Positions 33,188-46,350 of a stretch of DNA of 64,000 bases are shown here, piece by piece; the stretch's first letter is position 1; every line of letters starts with the position of its first letter. The position numbers were made by a program, and so were the translations under genes. This stretch comes from Rhizoclosmatium globosum (lineage: Eukaryota; Chytridiomycota; Chytridiomycetes; Chytridiales; Chytriomycetaceae): contig MCGO01000002.1 of the NCBI GenBank assembly GCA_002104985.1, positions 248,001 to 312,000 on the forward strand, read 5' to 3'. The notes below the pieces were generated by a model. The model was given only the letters and a program-made list of their open reading frames with translations, was not told the origin of the DNA and made no database searches.

Positions 33188-36100
33188 ATGGGTCCCAAAA
33201 AGAAGAAGGCTCCTGCCTCAAACCTTCGCGGCTTTGCGACCGCGTCAATACCGAGCAAACCAGCACCGCCACCACCAAAAGAAGTTGTTGAAGAGACCAT
33301 TGAAGCCCCGACTGTCGAGTCCAATGCCACCACCACTTCAACTCCTCTGGATCTCACCGAACAACCACAACCACAACCTGACGCATCAGCAACCTCTAAA
33401 CAAGTACGCACTACAGCTGCTGTCACCCTTACAACTGCTAGATTGAAGGCCGAATCAGATGCCCGTGCAAACGCTACGAAAGCTGCGCAAGTAGATGCTG
33501 ATCCATCAATCACTTGGATCCGCCTCGACCACGACATGGAAGCTCGCGTCCACAGCTTCGTTACAAAATATGCTGCAGAATTAGATTCGTTGATTGCAGC
33601 TCGGAAGTCATTCATGGGAACTCTAGTTGCTCCAACTCAAAGCCAATCTGAAATGCTTTCGAAACTCGCCTATTGCTATTTTAGCCTTGAGTTGATTGGA
33701 TTCAAGCAACACGAAATAGAAAATGCCATGAAGTCTGTGCCAGGTGGTGATCTTGAAGATTTATTGAATTGGGTGAGTTCTTTGTAACCAAGGATAGAAC
33801 TTGAGGATGGCTTTCAGTCAATATGTTATACTGTTATACATCCTTGGATTTCTATCCGACACATATCTAATTCCATCTCGCACCGTAGCTTTGCATAAAT
33901 CTTGATCCCGAAGAACTGCCTCAAAAATATACAGACAAAGTCGCATTCACTGAAGAACCTGTTTCTGTTGTATCTGTAAAAGCTAGTGGCGACAATTCAC
34001 AATCAGTTCGAGATACAGCTGCGAATCCATCCGAAATTGTGCCTCCTTCAGCGTAACCCATTCTACATCAACCTCAATGAAGGCGCTGGAAACTGATATC
34101 AAAGCCAAAATTCTTCAGTCAATGGAAGCCAGCAACACTGATGTAACTTGATTGCTTGTATCAACTCACAATATAACCACATCTCATATCCAAACGCAGT
34201 CAGACTCTTCAGATTTGGATGATTCTCGTCAAGAACTTCCCTTGAACACACAACACGCTGTCTTACAACTACGAATTGAGCATCTTAAATCTACTCTCTC
34301 AAATGACTACAAGGCTCACAGTATGGCGCCACCAGCACTCTTGTTATCCCTCATGAAACAGTATTCCTCACAACTCAAGAGCTTAGAAAGCGTGCGTGGG
34401 TTTCAAAAGAGAAAATCGGAAGTTGAGTATGCCAAGTTGTTGGAAAATGGAAGCAACAAGGCTTTTGGTTGGGACAAGGAGTTTTGTAAGGTCATTCAAC
34501 AGCTGGATAAGCTTAAATTGGATGCAGATCGTGTAAAAGTGGAAAAGGAAAGAGAAGCTGAAGTGTTGGACAGTTTGGATGGAGATCATGACAATAGCAT
34601 AGTGAATGCGGACCCTGCAGATAGCCATACTGATGAGTTAAACGTATCTGACGACGATGCTGTTGGATTCGGAGACATATTCGACGAATCAACCCAACCT
34701 GACGCCTCAAATTCTACTGGATCTTATTCAATCGAAATCTTGTCTCTGGATATTCCAAAATCATGGACTGGAAAGACGCCCCGCGTTATTCTTCAAGAAT
34801 ACTGTGCAAAACTTGTGAAACAGAAAGGAGCTCTAAAAATCAAGTACGAAAAGTATGGAGACTCACAGCTTCGAAAGTCAAGTCGCGTGTCAAAATCGAA
34901 GGGCTTCCAGAAGGGAGTGTTTCATTTGAACCGGCTCGAAACATATATGTGGACAATGTGAAGTCTTCGGAGGAATATATAGCGACAATTGCGTTGTACA
35001 AATTGGCAGGAAGTAATTTACCGCTGTATCGGTCGTTACCACCAAGTTATCGAGACTTGTGGATTAGCATGGCGGATGCAGAGAAGGCGGAAGCTGAAGG
35101 GGTTGTGCAGGCGGAAGAGGCTCGAAAGTTGGAATTCTTAAATTCTTTGTTGGAGGCGACGAACACAGGGAAGAAAGTGAATGTTCCTATTGTGTCTGGG
35201 GAAACTGCCGATAAAAGTAAACCTCAAGAGGCTAAGCGTGGAATGAATTCTTCAATAACTCTCTCCGACACAATTCGAACAAAGTTCCTTGCTCGAAAAT
35301 CGAATCCGCAGTACCTGAAAATGGCCGACGTCAGAAAGCAGTTACCAGTAAATTTGATGAAAGACCGGATTCTTGAGTTGGTTGAGAATCATCAAGTCGT
35401 AATTATTTCAGGTGAAACGGGAAGTGGAAGAGGTTTGTTGGTCTCTGTAATCCAGCGCTTTTGAGCTTCACTTAATTTTTATACTTTCTGCAGTACTCAG
35501 ATTCCACAGTTCCTGTTGGAGCATGCTATTGAACAAGGACGAGGAAGTGAAGTCAACATAGTTTGTACCCAGCCGAGGAGAATCTCCGCAACCTCGATTG
35601 CATCTCGCGTTTCAGAAGAGCTCGGCGATCCTTCAAACTTTGGTACAGGTGCTCTCGTTGGTTACAGCGTCCGTTTGGACTCTAAGACCAGCTCAACAAC
35701 TCGTCTCACATTCCAAACTATTGGAGTGCTACTGCGTCAAACCGAATCAAACCCACACTTGACGGGAATCACTCACATTGTTGTTGACGAAGTTCATGAA
35801 CGAGGATTGGAATCTGATTTCCTAGTGTTACAACTCCGAAGGCTGTTGAAAGTCAGGCCAGATTTGCGAGTCATTTTGATGAGTGCTACCGCAGATGCTT
35901 TGAAGTTTTCAACGTATTTTGAAGAATATTGGGCGGTGGGACTGTTTGTCCAGTCTTATCCATTCCTGGTCGAACGTTTCCTGTCGAAGCGTTCTTTTTG
36001 GAAGATGCAATTGAAGCGCGGGCTACACAATTGATTTAGGTTCTGAATTCGCACGACGCATTGACTATCGGAAAAAGAATATTGGAAACGTGAAAGTGTC

Positions 36101-38062
36101 AGGAAGGGGTGGAAACGTTGCAAACGTGAGTTTGGAAGTAGATGACAGCGATGACGATGACTCCTATTCTCATGAAGCAAGTTCTGGATATTCAAAGACA
36201 ACCCAAGAAACACTCAAGAAAATGGATTTTACTCGAATCGACTTGGATCTGGTTGAAATGTTAATTCGACACATTGTGAGCAAGAATGTGGATGAGAATG
36301 CCCATAACGAAAGCGTGCTGGTGTTTTTACCAGGATTGGCCGAGATCCGCAAGTTGTATGATCGACTATCATCTGAAAGTATCCGCGACAACCATCGTAG
36401 CAAAATGCTTGTTCTTCCTCTGCATTCAGTCTTGAGTGCATCTGAGCAAGCTGCTGTTTTCAAACCAGCCCCAAAGGGTGTCCGAAAAGTCGTCCTCTCA
36501 ACAAACATTGCTGAAACCGGTGTCACCATTCCAGACGTTGTGTTTGTAATTGACACCTGTAAAGCTCGAGAAGTCTCTTATGACCAGAAGAGGAATATTT
36601 CACGACTGAGTGATGTATTCGTCTCACAGGCTAATTGTCGACAGAGGCGTGGCCGTGCAGGACGAGTGAAACCCGGTATATGTTACCATTTAATACCTAA
36701 GGATGAGTTTGATTTGATGGTATGTTTCTTCGTTTTCTTCTCCAATATTTTAACCATTATTTTGGCAGCTTGCTCATCGCCCTCCTGAAATGCTACGACT
36801 ACCATTAGAAGAGCTCATCCTTAGAGTTCTTACAGCCACAAGAGATGAATCCGAATCTGTCGATGTTCGTCAACTGCTAAGTGAAGCACTTGACCCACCA
36901 CCTCCGAAAAATATAGAAAGGGCCATTTCTCTGCTGAAGCAAATTCAAGCACTATATCCTAATGGCCAATTAACTCTGTTGGGTCGACAACTCTCTGGCT
37001 GCCTATCGATGTTCGACTAGGAAAGATGCTTTTGTTTGCATGTTCATTAAATTGTTTGGATCCGTGTTGACGGTAGCAGCTAGTTTGAGTCTTGGAAAGG
37101 ACCCATTTGCCTTACAGTTTGATGACTCGATTCAAGTCAACCCTGCAAAACAATTTAAATCAGGTAGGCCATACAAGAATGTGGAGCTTTTAATAACTTT
37201 GCTTTTAATAGTTGATTCTGACTTGATTACAATCTGGAATGCGTATTCGAGTTGGAGGAGCCACATTTTGAAGAACACTCAGACAGGGAATGGGTGGAAT
37301 TCTGCCCGGGAGTATGCTCGCAACCACGGTTTGAATTTCACGAACTTCACCATGATAGAAGAAGCACGTCTCCAACTTCAGCAGGCATTAGCTTCCTCTG
37401 GAATGATCAACATCGATTTTAGGACTGTGTAAGTACAAGTGAATTAAACGAAAAATGGTTTGACAATCTTTTGATTAGGGTACCAAGGCCATTGTTGACG
37501 AATTCGGCAGGTGATGTTTCTAAAAACATGACGAATACGTCCCTTGCGATAGCTGCAATTTCTTCAGGGATATACCCATCCTTCCTGGTTTATTCCCCAG
37601 TTTACAAACCAAAGCAGCCGCTGCTTCACTTTCCAAATAGTTCAGATCAAGTTTATATCAACTCAAAGTCTCTACTTTCTACGGCAGACTTGATGGATGG
37701 ATCATGGTACGCTTCGTATTCCATAACAACGTCAGGAAGCTCTGGAAACAACACTGGCAGAATTACTGCTCGAGATTTAAATGCCATCAGTCCCATTATT
37801 GTTCTTGCCGTGTCTGGAGGACTTGTTGTGGAGGTAAAGTCGACTTCTTGTGACAATTGATTTGATACCTTTCGAATAGCACACTTCTCGGATGATTAAA
37901 ACAGACTCAGAATTCGTGAAATTAAAGTGTCCTCCACGAACCGCTTCCTTGCTCGCAAAGTTTATACTGGCTGTACAACAAGCTTTGGATATGCGTCGCG
38001 AAGCCCCTCAATCATCTTTTCTTCTGGAAGCTTTGGACTTGTGGATTACTCTAATTCATTGA
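33188..38062 (+). CDS. DHX29: DExH-box helicase DHX29
   Basis: DHX29-type helicases bind the 40S ribosomal subunit and help initiation on structured 5' UTRs. Starts 'MGPKKKKAPASNLRGFATAS'. It has the UBA-like block 'MKSVPGGDLEDLLNW' joined over an intron to 'LCINLDPEELPQKY', which is the DHX29 N-terminal pattern. Helicase motifs: I 'IISGETGSGR', Ia 'CTQPRRISATSIASRVSEEL', II 'VVDEVHERGLESDFL' (DEVH, as in DHX29), III 'MSATADALKFSTYF', V 'STNIAETGVTIPDVVFVID', VI 'QANCRQRRGRAGR'. HA2 and OB-fold regions follow, ending 'ALDMRREAPQSSFLLEALDL' WITLIH. Frame breaks near 34873, near the intron inside motif I (about 35433) and near 35931 (one G missing from a G run). Confidence 0.93.
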
Positions 38063-38137
38063 TTTCAATTTTATAAAATTCCCTTATTTCCAACTTACTT
38101 GCATCTCATCTCCAAATCTCCCCATCATCCAAAGCAC

Positions 38138-39061
38138 ATGAAACGGAAAGTATGCTGTTGCTGTTGCTCGCCGCTGCATAAGCTACCAAGATTACCGGTA
38201 CAGTCTCAATTTGTGTGCACTACTTCTGTGGGCATAGGTTACGTCAGCTCTCAACTGACCTTTCTCGCTTGACAGACTTTGCAGCAACTTCGCACGGCGC
38301 AAGGAATCCCGGAATCATCCTTATCTCACCCATCAATGCCAACCGATCCAACGTTTCTCGATAAACCGATTCGATCCCTTACACTCCGCTACCTGGTTGT
38401 GATGCCCATACTTTCCGTTGTACTGCTTCTACTTGGTCTAATAGACGCCGACCAAGACTGGCGCTCTCCTCAAACGTACTGGACTTACTTTGATACCCTC
38501 ATTATGTGTCTCTTCTCTGCATACGGCTACAATGCCCTCAAGCGTATGATTCCCGAATCCCTTGCCGTATTTACTCATTGCGTCTTTTGGCGAAGCGTAG
38601 TGAATGCAATATGGAAGTGTTCATGTTGTTTGATCCGTTCAACTTGAATTCAAGTGTACTACGTCGGACTCATCATCATCCACAACAATGCCTAATAATG
38701 GAACCTCCCCAAATTCTGCTGTTCTCACATTGGCGTCAATGGAGCGAATATTGGGCAAAGGAAACCAGACAGTGACACAGTTCAACCAGCAATCAGTGTT
38801 TCGCTCCTCATCCTTATTTTCTTATTTGCGTCTGTGCTTTACGCAATCGGTGTTCTCTTGAATTGGATGGTTGTCTCGCGCATATTAGTACCGCTCATTG
38901 ATTACAGTATTCAATGCCGAAAGGTTCTTTCGGTTGATTGGGAGGATATTCGGGAACAAGTTGCTTTATCAATAAGTCAACCGTCTGCTACAGCTTCTGT
39001 CTCCCGTGCGGAAGGAGATGAGCTCATCGTGTGCATTAATGAAGACTTAAAACGGAATTGA
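38138..39061 (+). CDS. small multi-helix membrane protein, family member 1
   Basis: Exon 1 codes 'MKRKVCCCCCSPLHKLPRLP', a five-Cys cluster that could be lipidated. Exon 2 begins 'TLQQLRTAQGIPESSLSHPS', then 'MPTDPTFLDKPIRSLTLRYL', followed by hydrophobic helices ('VVMPILSVVLLLLGLI', 'TLIMCLFSAYGYNALKRMI', 'FLFASVLYAIGVLLNWMVV'). The hydrophilic C-terminus is 'SIQCRKVLSVDWEDIREQVA'. One or two frame breaks lie at about 38600-38800. No known family is recognised. The next gene has the same intron position and the same 'PxDPxFLDKPIR' block, so the two are tandem paralogues. Confidence 0.6.
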
Positions 39062-39381
39062 CCTTATAAAATGTGTACGACACAAATAAATCCATAATGT
39101 GCAAGTAGGAGTTTTTCGTGGCCTTGAATACGCCACAACCTCATGACTAATGGTGCAAAATGTCAGAGTTTTTGGTTTGAGGTTTCATTTAATTGATTCC
39201 TCATCTAAAGCTTGTCCATGGTCGTAAGGCTAGTTTCACTGGAGGCAATCTGTGGTTATATCAAATTAATGCTGATGCTCTCAGAACCTTATTATCGATT
39301 GCCACTCTTCTTCCCATTATCGAATTTGACAATGGAGATGTCAACAATGATTTTCCCATAATCGACTTCACTTTGGACCTC

Positions 39382-40180
39382 ATGCCCCCGTTTCGATATG
39401 CTGCCATTCTACCGAAACTGCCGGTATAGTTTCCACCAATGAGAAGAAGCAATAACTTATCTTACGCCAACGCAGACATGGAAGGAATTCAAGGAAGCCC
39501 AACCTCTGCCTGAAGACACACTAACGGCACCTGGAATGCCCTCTGATCCTGTATTTCTCGATAAACCGATACGAGGGTATATGCTTCGTCTTCTCGTTGT
39601 GGTAAGGAGGGAGTCTTCCCCTATTTGACACTGTCCTTTGTTCCAGCCTCACAAAAACTGAAACCTGCTTTGCCGCACAGATACCCATTGTCAACATTCT
39701 GACTCTGATATTGGATCTTTCTGTTGGTCGGTACAATGTCACAGATGATCTCCTCGCGAAGTGGGCACTATCGGAAACCGTCATCTCAACAATCTTCAGC
39801 GTTTTCGGATATCATGCAATGAAAGGCTTTTGGCCGAATGGATAACAGTCTTTGCATATTATTACCTTCTTAAATGCTTTGCAAGTGTGGTCTGGGCCAT
39901 CGCAAATGTGATTACCATCATAAACCTCACAAACAACCAAAATGGAGCGGAAGTGGACGTCGGGATTATAATTGTCCTCATATATGCCTTTTTGAATATC
40001 CTCATCAATTTCTTGCTCGTGATGAAAATGATCTTGCCGTTGCGAGAGTATGCGCTGGAATGTAGGAGTGTTAGGCTGACGGGAAGGAATCTTGCTCTTC
40101 CCGAATCTCCTGCCAATGAAGATGGAATTTTGCTACAACCATGGTTGCCATCAATACCAACGTCAGCTAAAACACTTTGA
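39382..40180 (+). CDS. small multi-helix membrane protein, family member 2
   Basis: Exon 1 codes 'MPPFRYAAILPKLP'. After an intron it continues 'TWKEFKEAQPLPEDTLTAPG' and 'MPSDPVFLDKPIRGYMLRLL', aligned to member 1 across the same intron position. A second intron, absent from member 1, follows 'LRLLVV'. Four hydrophobic segments then appear: 'IPIVNILTLILDLS', 'VISTIFSVFGYHAMKGF', 'VFAYYYLLKCFASVVWAIA', 'GIIIVLIYAFLNILINFLLV'. The C-terminal motif is 'LREYALECRSVRLTGRNLAL'. Near 39838 one base is missing. The 'YALE-C/V-R' motif recurs in the 62-63 kb genes. Confidence 0.65.
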
Positions 40181-40395
40181 TCTAATGGTCAAACTCTTGT
40201 ATGTCTGTCTTTAGCCCTCAATAAATTATGCAACGTACATAATGGTTGAGTGAAACATTGCAAACAAACCACCCTTTCTTCAACTACCAATTACAGCGGA
40301 ACTCCGGCGATCAAAGACGTAGCACAAACAAGAAACAAACACACTGAAAAGGGGCCACAAAGGATTATTTGGAGATTTTCAAAATAGTATTCCAA

Positions 40396-43300
40396 ATGGT
40401 TCCAGGTCCCTTAATTCTCGCGATCATTTTCGCGGCTGTGTCAGTCCTTTCTCTGCCTCTCGATGCTGGATCTGGAATACAAGAGAGGGCCATCAGAACA
40501 GCCAGTGTTCCAACACTCAACAACAACGAGGCTGATCCGAAGTTGTACAAACAATACATGGGAAAAGCAATCCAGAACCACTGGTCTGAGGTTGTTGTCT
40601 TTCCTCGCCCCGATACAAGCAAAGTTGCGAACGAAAACAAGTGCTATATCTTCTGTTTTAAATCACAGTTTAACGTCTTATTAATCACAAAACTAACAAC
40701 AGTGCGCAAGTGAATTGTCCTCATCTCAATGTAAATCTGAAGCAATGGGAATCTGCTTCAACCTGGCCGACCAACACAGTTCCTCCTGCAAATGGCCAGA
40801 ACATTACTATTCCAGCTAACACTGCGGTTTAATTTCTGCAGCTTCGTTGGACCAAGTTAAAACATACGGAACCATCACCATTAACGCTGGCTCAAGCCTC
40901 GTGTTTGATGACGCCAATGTAACGATGCATACAAACGGAATTCTTGTCAACGGCGGTTCTTTGTGGCTTGGATCTGAGACATGCCACCTTAAGAGCTACA
41001 TTACGATTGTGCTACATGGTGTCAAACCTGCTAATGTCGATTTGAACAATGTTCCTGCTGTTCCTGTCAAAGGTTTTTATTTTCCATAGGTTTGCTGTTG
41101 TTAACTGAATCTCGATGCTCAAAAGGTATTGCCATTGTCAATGGAGGTACACTTGACATTCACGGAGTCACCTATGCACCAACTTGGACACGTTTGGCTG
41201 CTACAGCACTTAAGGGTGAAAAACAGATCCTCATCCAGGATATTGTAAACTGGGAAGTTGGACAAACAATTCTCATCACAACCACTGCAACAAAGGACAG
41301 TCGCGACTTCAATCAGAATGATGTTGCTGTCATTTCAAGTATTGGATTGGCTTCCGGAATCGGACCTGCTGTTAGTCTGATTACTCTCGCTGCGCCTCTT
41401 TTATACAACCACTATGGAGGACCAGAGTACCAAGCTGAAGTGGGCCTACTTTCTCGTCGTATTGTTGTCAAAGGAGACGACCAGAACTCAAATCTTACTA
41501 CCACTCAAGCTGTATGCGTTGGCGATGCACAGAGTCAAGTCTCTACTTGGCCTTGTGGTGCTCCCCAAGGTTATGGAGGGCACATCATAGTCATTGGTAC
41601 TGCAATTGGTCGTGCCAGCGGTCTTGAACTGTTCCAAATGGGTAAATTTCTGCAATATAAACTCACTCCAATCTCTAACAACACCAAACTTAGGTCAAAC
41701 AAATGTCATGGGCAGATATCCATACCACATTCACCAGGCTGGTCAAAACGGGATCAACAGCTACTTAAAATCTAGTTCCATCCACCAAAGTTTCTTCCGC
41801 TGCATGTCTGTACATGGTTCCCACAACGTGACAATCTCCAACAACGTCGCCTATGATATCACTGCGAACTGTTTCTACATTGAAGATGGAATTGAAGAAG
41901 ACAACACATTCTCGTACAACCTTGCAGCACACATCCACTTCCTCGGTGCTCCTACAAAACCTTCAAACTTTTGGTCACAAGGACTTGATACTGTGATGCA
42001 AGACCCTGTCAACCTGATTGTGCCCACAGACGTCTCCGCAGCATGTTTTTACATCACAAACCCCAAAAACTCGTTATCGGAAACGCAGCCAGCGGAGGTG
42101 GGCTGGATTCTCGTTCCCTAGTATGCCAGCTCCCATTGGCCTTTCCGCATCTATAACTGGAATCACGCCTAGTGCTCGTCCCTTGAAACAGTTTGAAGGG
42201 AACTCCGCACACTCAACTGGGTTCTGGTGGGGTAACGCTGCAGGTGTATATATGGGGGTCTCCTCAAAACAGAAGCTAATGGACTACAAGTTAAATCCTG
42301 GCCGTGTTGTGTCTGCACTTGCACAGACATGTTCGACACCACTAGCTACTGGTACAGGGTGCAGCATTCAAAACTATTCTGGATGCGTTTTAACAATACA
42401 AAAGTGTTTTTGGGGAATAAGGGGCTATGCATTGGGGTGTTCGTGTTGAGGCTGTTAAATACGAAGGACATGATCTTGGAACAAGTGCAAGTGTCTTTGG
42501 GCAGGTTTGGATCGATAAGATGCTCTCGATTTGCCGTACAAACAACACGTTGATGCCGTATATCAGCGGCTGTCCTAATTCCAGCTGGTGGAAGTGTGCT
42601 GCTAGAGATACCTCCTATTGGACAAATTTCCTCGGTTTCAGTTGGTACGATGTTGGACAGAACCACATCATCTCCAACTCAACGTTCCGAAGCTGTACAG
42701 ACAATGGGCCCTGCTATTTACAACACCAACATGGCTGTGTGGCAGTTCTTGACTCACAGCGATCAATATGTTCCAGGCATTATGCAAACTACTCGAAACA
42801 TTATTTACCAAAACTGCAACCCTGATAAATTATTCAGATTCAGTATGACCCAGCGATCCACTGTGTCAGGACGCCTCCAAAGCTGGCTCGATTTTGATGG
42901 CTCGGCAAGTCTTTCCAGTGGCCGTACTCTTATGGGATCTGCATGGGCAAACGATGGTGGAATGTTTATGGTTCGCCAGCCTGTCGTCTTTCAACAAACA
43001 ACCAAAGTCTCTGGCTCTGCACAAACGATCAAATATACGAAGCTTCATTTTTTTGACCGCGGATCCAACTCAAACTGCATCAATTGGCACAAGTCAATGC
43101 TCTAACGGTGATTTGAGTATTGCTTGTCCGACAATTGGGTATGCCGCTCATCTTGGAGGAAAGAATATTACAAATGGGTTGGCGATTACAACTAACACTC
43201 GAATTACGGGGCCTGTGATTGCTAACGGGGCTGGATGGTTTGTACAGTATAACAAGGGAGCACCTGTCAACCTCACAGTAAGCGCGGCACAGTTCCCAAC

Positions 43301-43739
43301 AGAAAAGAACTATATTACGTTGGTTTTACCATACCCCGTAGGAACCACATTCAACGTGACTGCACGTGCAGCAACTTGGTGTTATCGAAGTCAATGGACT
43401 CCAAACGTTTGCGCTCAGCCTTACAAGCAAGCAGCAAGTTTGACAGCGTTTCAAACAATTCAAGCCACTGGGTCAGGAGACGTGTATTACTTTGACAATT
43501 CTGTTGGACTCCTCTATGTCAACATTATGCAGCTTCTCGACAACCAATTAGGATTTAATAATGTGTTCAATAGAACCCAAGTGAACCCACAACAATTTAC
43601 AAGAGCTGGGCTGACTATTAACTATCAGACCTACAGTTCAAGTTTACTTATCAACGCGAAATGTACCCCTGTTGATGGAGTGTTTTGCAGCCTTGGTAAT
43701 TCCAGGTCCAAGTTCACGCCTGCAAAATTGACGTTTTAA
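40396..43739 (+). CDS. secreted or surface G8-domain / parallel beta-helix protein
   Basis: Signal peptide 'MVPGPLILAIIFAAVSVLSL' with cleavage near LDAGS; the frame upstream of this ATG has only TTG. The mature protein has a G8-type beta region ('ITINAGSSLVFDDANVTMHT', 'NGGSLWLGSETC', 'GTLDIHGVTYAPTWTRLAAT', 'LKGEKQILIQDIVNWEVGQT'). PbH1-like repeats follow ('NVMGRYPYHIHQAGQNGINS', 'SFFRCMSVHGSHNVTISNNV', 'AYDITANCFYIEDGIEEDNT'). The 'GRYPYHIH' box is shared with animal CEMIP/TMEM2 and fibrocystin-like proteins. Asn-rich sequons suggest N-glycosylation. It is probably extracellular. Enzyme activity cannot be read from sequence. Several short introns and frame shifts (about 40730-40850, 42060-42130, 42400-42470). 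Confidence 0.8.
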
Positions 43740-43995
43740 AGCATAATTTTTATGAATATGTGCCCGCCATCAATTATCATACAGAACTGTTATTTATCTA
43801 TAGTTTTAAAGCCACAGCACTCTGCTACAATTCACCAATAAAGTTGATTGCAAAAGTCTCGTTTTCCCCATGCATCGCGTGACATTCCAGTCACGGAAAG
43901 GGTGGCTGATTTGCTTTGATGCTTTGGTTTTCATCCTCAAAAACCAAAATAAAAACCAAGCCGCAAACCTATTGTCTCCCACTCCGAAAGCAAGA

Positions 43996-44503
43996 ATGAC
44001 CAGCTGCGAAAAGAGCGTGATTACCCCGTTACGACCTGCAACGTCCCGCAAACATTCGATCAGCGGACTCAACAGCGTGCCTCCCACTGAACCACCACAC
44101 CACCACCGTCCCAGACACGGTGGCACAACGTCCTCGCAACAGCAGCATAATCCTCCTCATCTGGTGCTCAGGCCTCATCTTTGCGTACAAATACAACCTC
44201 CTAGACTTCCATGACCCTTCAGTGGCATTCATCCTGTGGGACTTGACCTTCTTTGTGGCGTTTGGGGGCATGGCGCTGTCCGGGGTCGTGAATCGGCTTC
44301 CACAGCTGTTGACGTCGTTTGCGGACTATTTTATTGTAAGGTGTTTCGTTGAAATGGCGTGGAGTGCGAGGATTCTGTTGGTTGAGTGCCCCTTGGATAA
44401 TGTGCTTGGGTGCCTTACGGCAGGTGCCACGCTTGTCATGGATCCAATTTTGACGTATTTGATCGTGCAGGGTGTTTATTCTGCGCGGAAATGGTGGAGC
44501 TGA
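43996..44503 (+). CDS. short multi-helix membrane protein, unrecognised
   Basis: A hydrophilic N-terminal stretch from ATG 43996 ('MTSCEKSVITPLRPATSRKH', then Pro/His-rich) changes frame near 44110-44120. It then runs into hydrophobic helices: 'SIILLIWCSGLIFAYKYNLL', 'VAFILWDLTFFVAFGGMALS', 'TSFADYFIVRCFVEMAWSAR', 'DPILTYLIVQGVYSARKWWS'. Stop TGA 44501-44503. The size and helix layout resemble the other small membrane proteins of this window, but no shared motif is certain. Confidence 0.45.
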
Positions 44504-44695
44504 GTTTGGAAATGGACCGTGTTGCAGTGGAGTGTCCTGTTTGATGACGGACTTTTTGGCCTTTGATCTCTTATTCATATGTTATTTCGTATTTATTGAT
44601 ATCATTTAACCTCGTCTTTTTCTATGTGTAGATATTATATAAACTTGTTTATCCATTACTTTACTTTCTCTTCGTCTAGTTTCTTGCCCCAATCG

Positions 44696-45013
44696 ATGAG
44701 TTCCGAAGCGAGGAAGTTCCTCGAGGAGGGTCTGTCACCTCTACCAGCTTTTACACCTTTTAACATATATGATAGAGTGGGCAAAGACAGTGGCGGCAGC
44801 CAGCGACGCTTCGTCTCAATCAAAGGGTACACATGATGCCGTCAACCATCTATCCCACCAACTGACACCCTCTCCAACACAGACAAACCTGAAATCTATC
44901 GAAATGTAGAAAAGAATTGGACATCCCCTGCCCCATCTGGCGGCAAGACTGCTGGACTCCCACAAACTAAACTGATGGCGAATGGAAAGGACTTCTTTGC
45001 AGAGCTGAAATGA
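44696..45013 (+). CDS. short soluble protein of unknown function
   Basis: Two exons of about 130 and 130 bases. The first codes 'MSSEARKFLEEGLSPLPAFT' and 'PFNIYDRVGKDSGGSQRRFV' then SIK. The second codes 'DKPEIYRNVEKNWTSPAPSG' and 'GKTAGLPQTKLMANGKDFFA' then ELK. The intron (donor GTACAC at about 44828, acceptor CAACACAG) joins with a one-base phase mismatch, so the splice or the sequence is slightly off. The protein would have about 90 residues and be Lys/Pro/Gly-rich. No family is recognised; the gene is convergent with SAICAR synthetase. Confidence 0.5.
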
Positions 45014-45125
45014 TCCACAGGCTCCAAACCGTTTCAAATACAATAAAAACGAATGAATGATATCTGTCGCTTCGCATGTCTAGCTGAAGGGAAACAAGGG
45101 GTTGAGCGATTTTATTCATGAAATC

Positions 45126-46350
45126 TCAAAGCTTGCGGCCTGTAAGGATCTCAGCAGCTTCTCTGTACTTTCCAATCGTCTTGTCAATGATTTCCTGGGG
45201 AATGGCGATACCGGGTCCAGCCTTGTTGAAGTTGGTCTCGGTCAAGTAGTCACGAAGGAATTGCTTGTCGTAACTGAAATCAGTTTTTTAGGCGTGATTT
45301 GAGTGCATTCAGATTCAGTATTGGGTTGTTACCTTGGCTGACCTTGTCCAGCAACATATTTGTCGGCAGGCCAGAATCGAGATGAATCTTTGTAGAATAT
45401 CACATTAATTCGAGCATAATGACAGACACGATTTCAGATACCTGGAGTCAAGACTTCATCAGCCAAAATCACATTTCCATCTTGGTCAACACCAAATTCA
45501 AACTTTGTGTCGGCAATGATGATTCCCTTGGTCAAAGCGTATTCTGCAGCCTTGGTTGATAGTTAGGTGTTGTTTCGCAGATTGGGATTCTTACTTTGGT
45601 GTAAATGGCAATGGCAAGCTCTTCAACCTTCTTGGCGTACTCGGCTCCAATAATCTCTGCCACTGTCAAAAATATTTCAGCTTTCAAGCCTTATTACGCT
45701 ATGCGACGAGAGATTTGCTCACATTTGCTTGGATGAATGTTCTCATCTGGAGAAGGTATCAAATTTTAGAATGAGGCGGTTTGGGAAAAAGAAAAAGGGC
45801 AGCTTACCATGGTCTCCAATTTCCGCCTTTGTGCTTGGAGTAAAGAGTGGCTTCTCTAGCTTCTGTGATTCAACGAGACCCTTTGGCAATGGAATGTCAC
45901 AGATAGTACCCGACTTCTTGTACTCGGCCCAACCTGAACCAGTAATGTAGCCTCTGACAATAGCCTCAACGGGGAGAATTTTGAGCTTCTTGACAAGCAT
46001 GCATCGGCCTTCCAACTGATCTCTGTACTTTTGGACCGAGGCAGGCATTTTGTTGATGTCATCTGTGATGAGATGGTTTCCAACAACGTCCTTAAGATGG
46101 TCGAACCAGAAAGCGGACATGGCTGTCAGGAGCTTCCCCTTTCCAGTAATACCCTATTGTACAAAGTCAGCTGGGTGTACGAGAGTGTTTAGGAAAACCC
46201 CACGTTCGTCATGATCACATCGTAGGCCGAGATACGGTCTGAGGCAATAAAGAGCAGCTGGTTCTTGTCCTCGACCTCGTACAGTTCGCGGACCTTTCCT
46301 CTCGCGAGCAACTTCAGATCTGGGCAGTTAGATTCTGTGAGGGCAGCCAT
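45126..46350 (-). CDS. ADE1: SAICAR synthetase (phosphoribosylaminoimidazole-succinocarboxamide synthase)
   Basis: Joins aspartate to CAIR with ATP in purine synthesis. Starts '[20 protein letters not shown]' and '[20 protein letters not shown]' then SAYDVIMTN. Next: '[20 protein letters not shown]', '[20 protein letters not shown]', '[20 protein letters not shown]' and KAEIGDH; a further exon has '[20 protein letters not shown]' and '[19 protein letters not shown]'. The end is [11 protein letters not shown] stand-alone enzyme of yeast Ade1 type, not fused to AIR carboxylase as in animals. Introns about 45-60 nt. ATG 46350-46348, stop 45128-45126. PurF lies 19 kb away, so the pathway genes are not clustered. 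Confidence 0.95.

Noticed and set aside
45126..45140. SAICAR synthetase ends Gly-Arg-Lys-Leu, resembling a peroxisomal tail
   Set aside because: The final tripeptide RKL departs from the S/A/C-K/R-L consensus at the first position, and the enzyme is cytosolic elsewhere.
24112..46350. PurF and SAICAR synthetase as a purine gene cluster
   Set aside because: They are about 19 kb apart with at least eight unrelated genes between them; shared presence is chance in a gene-dense region.
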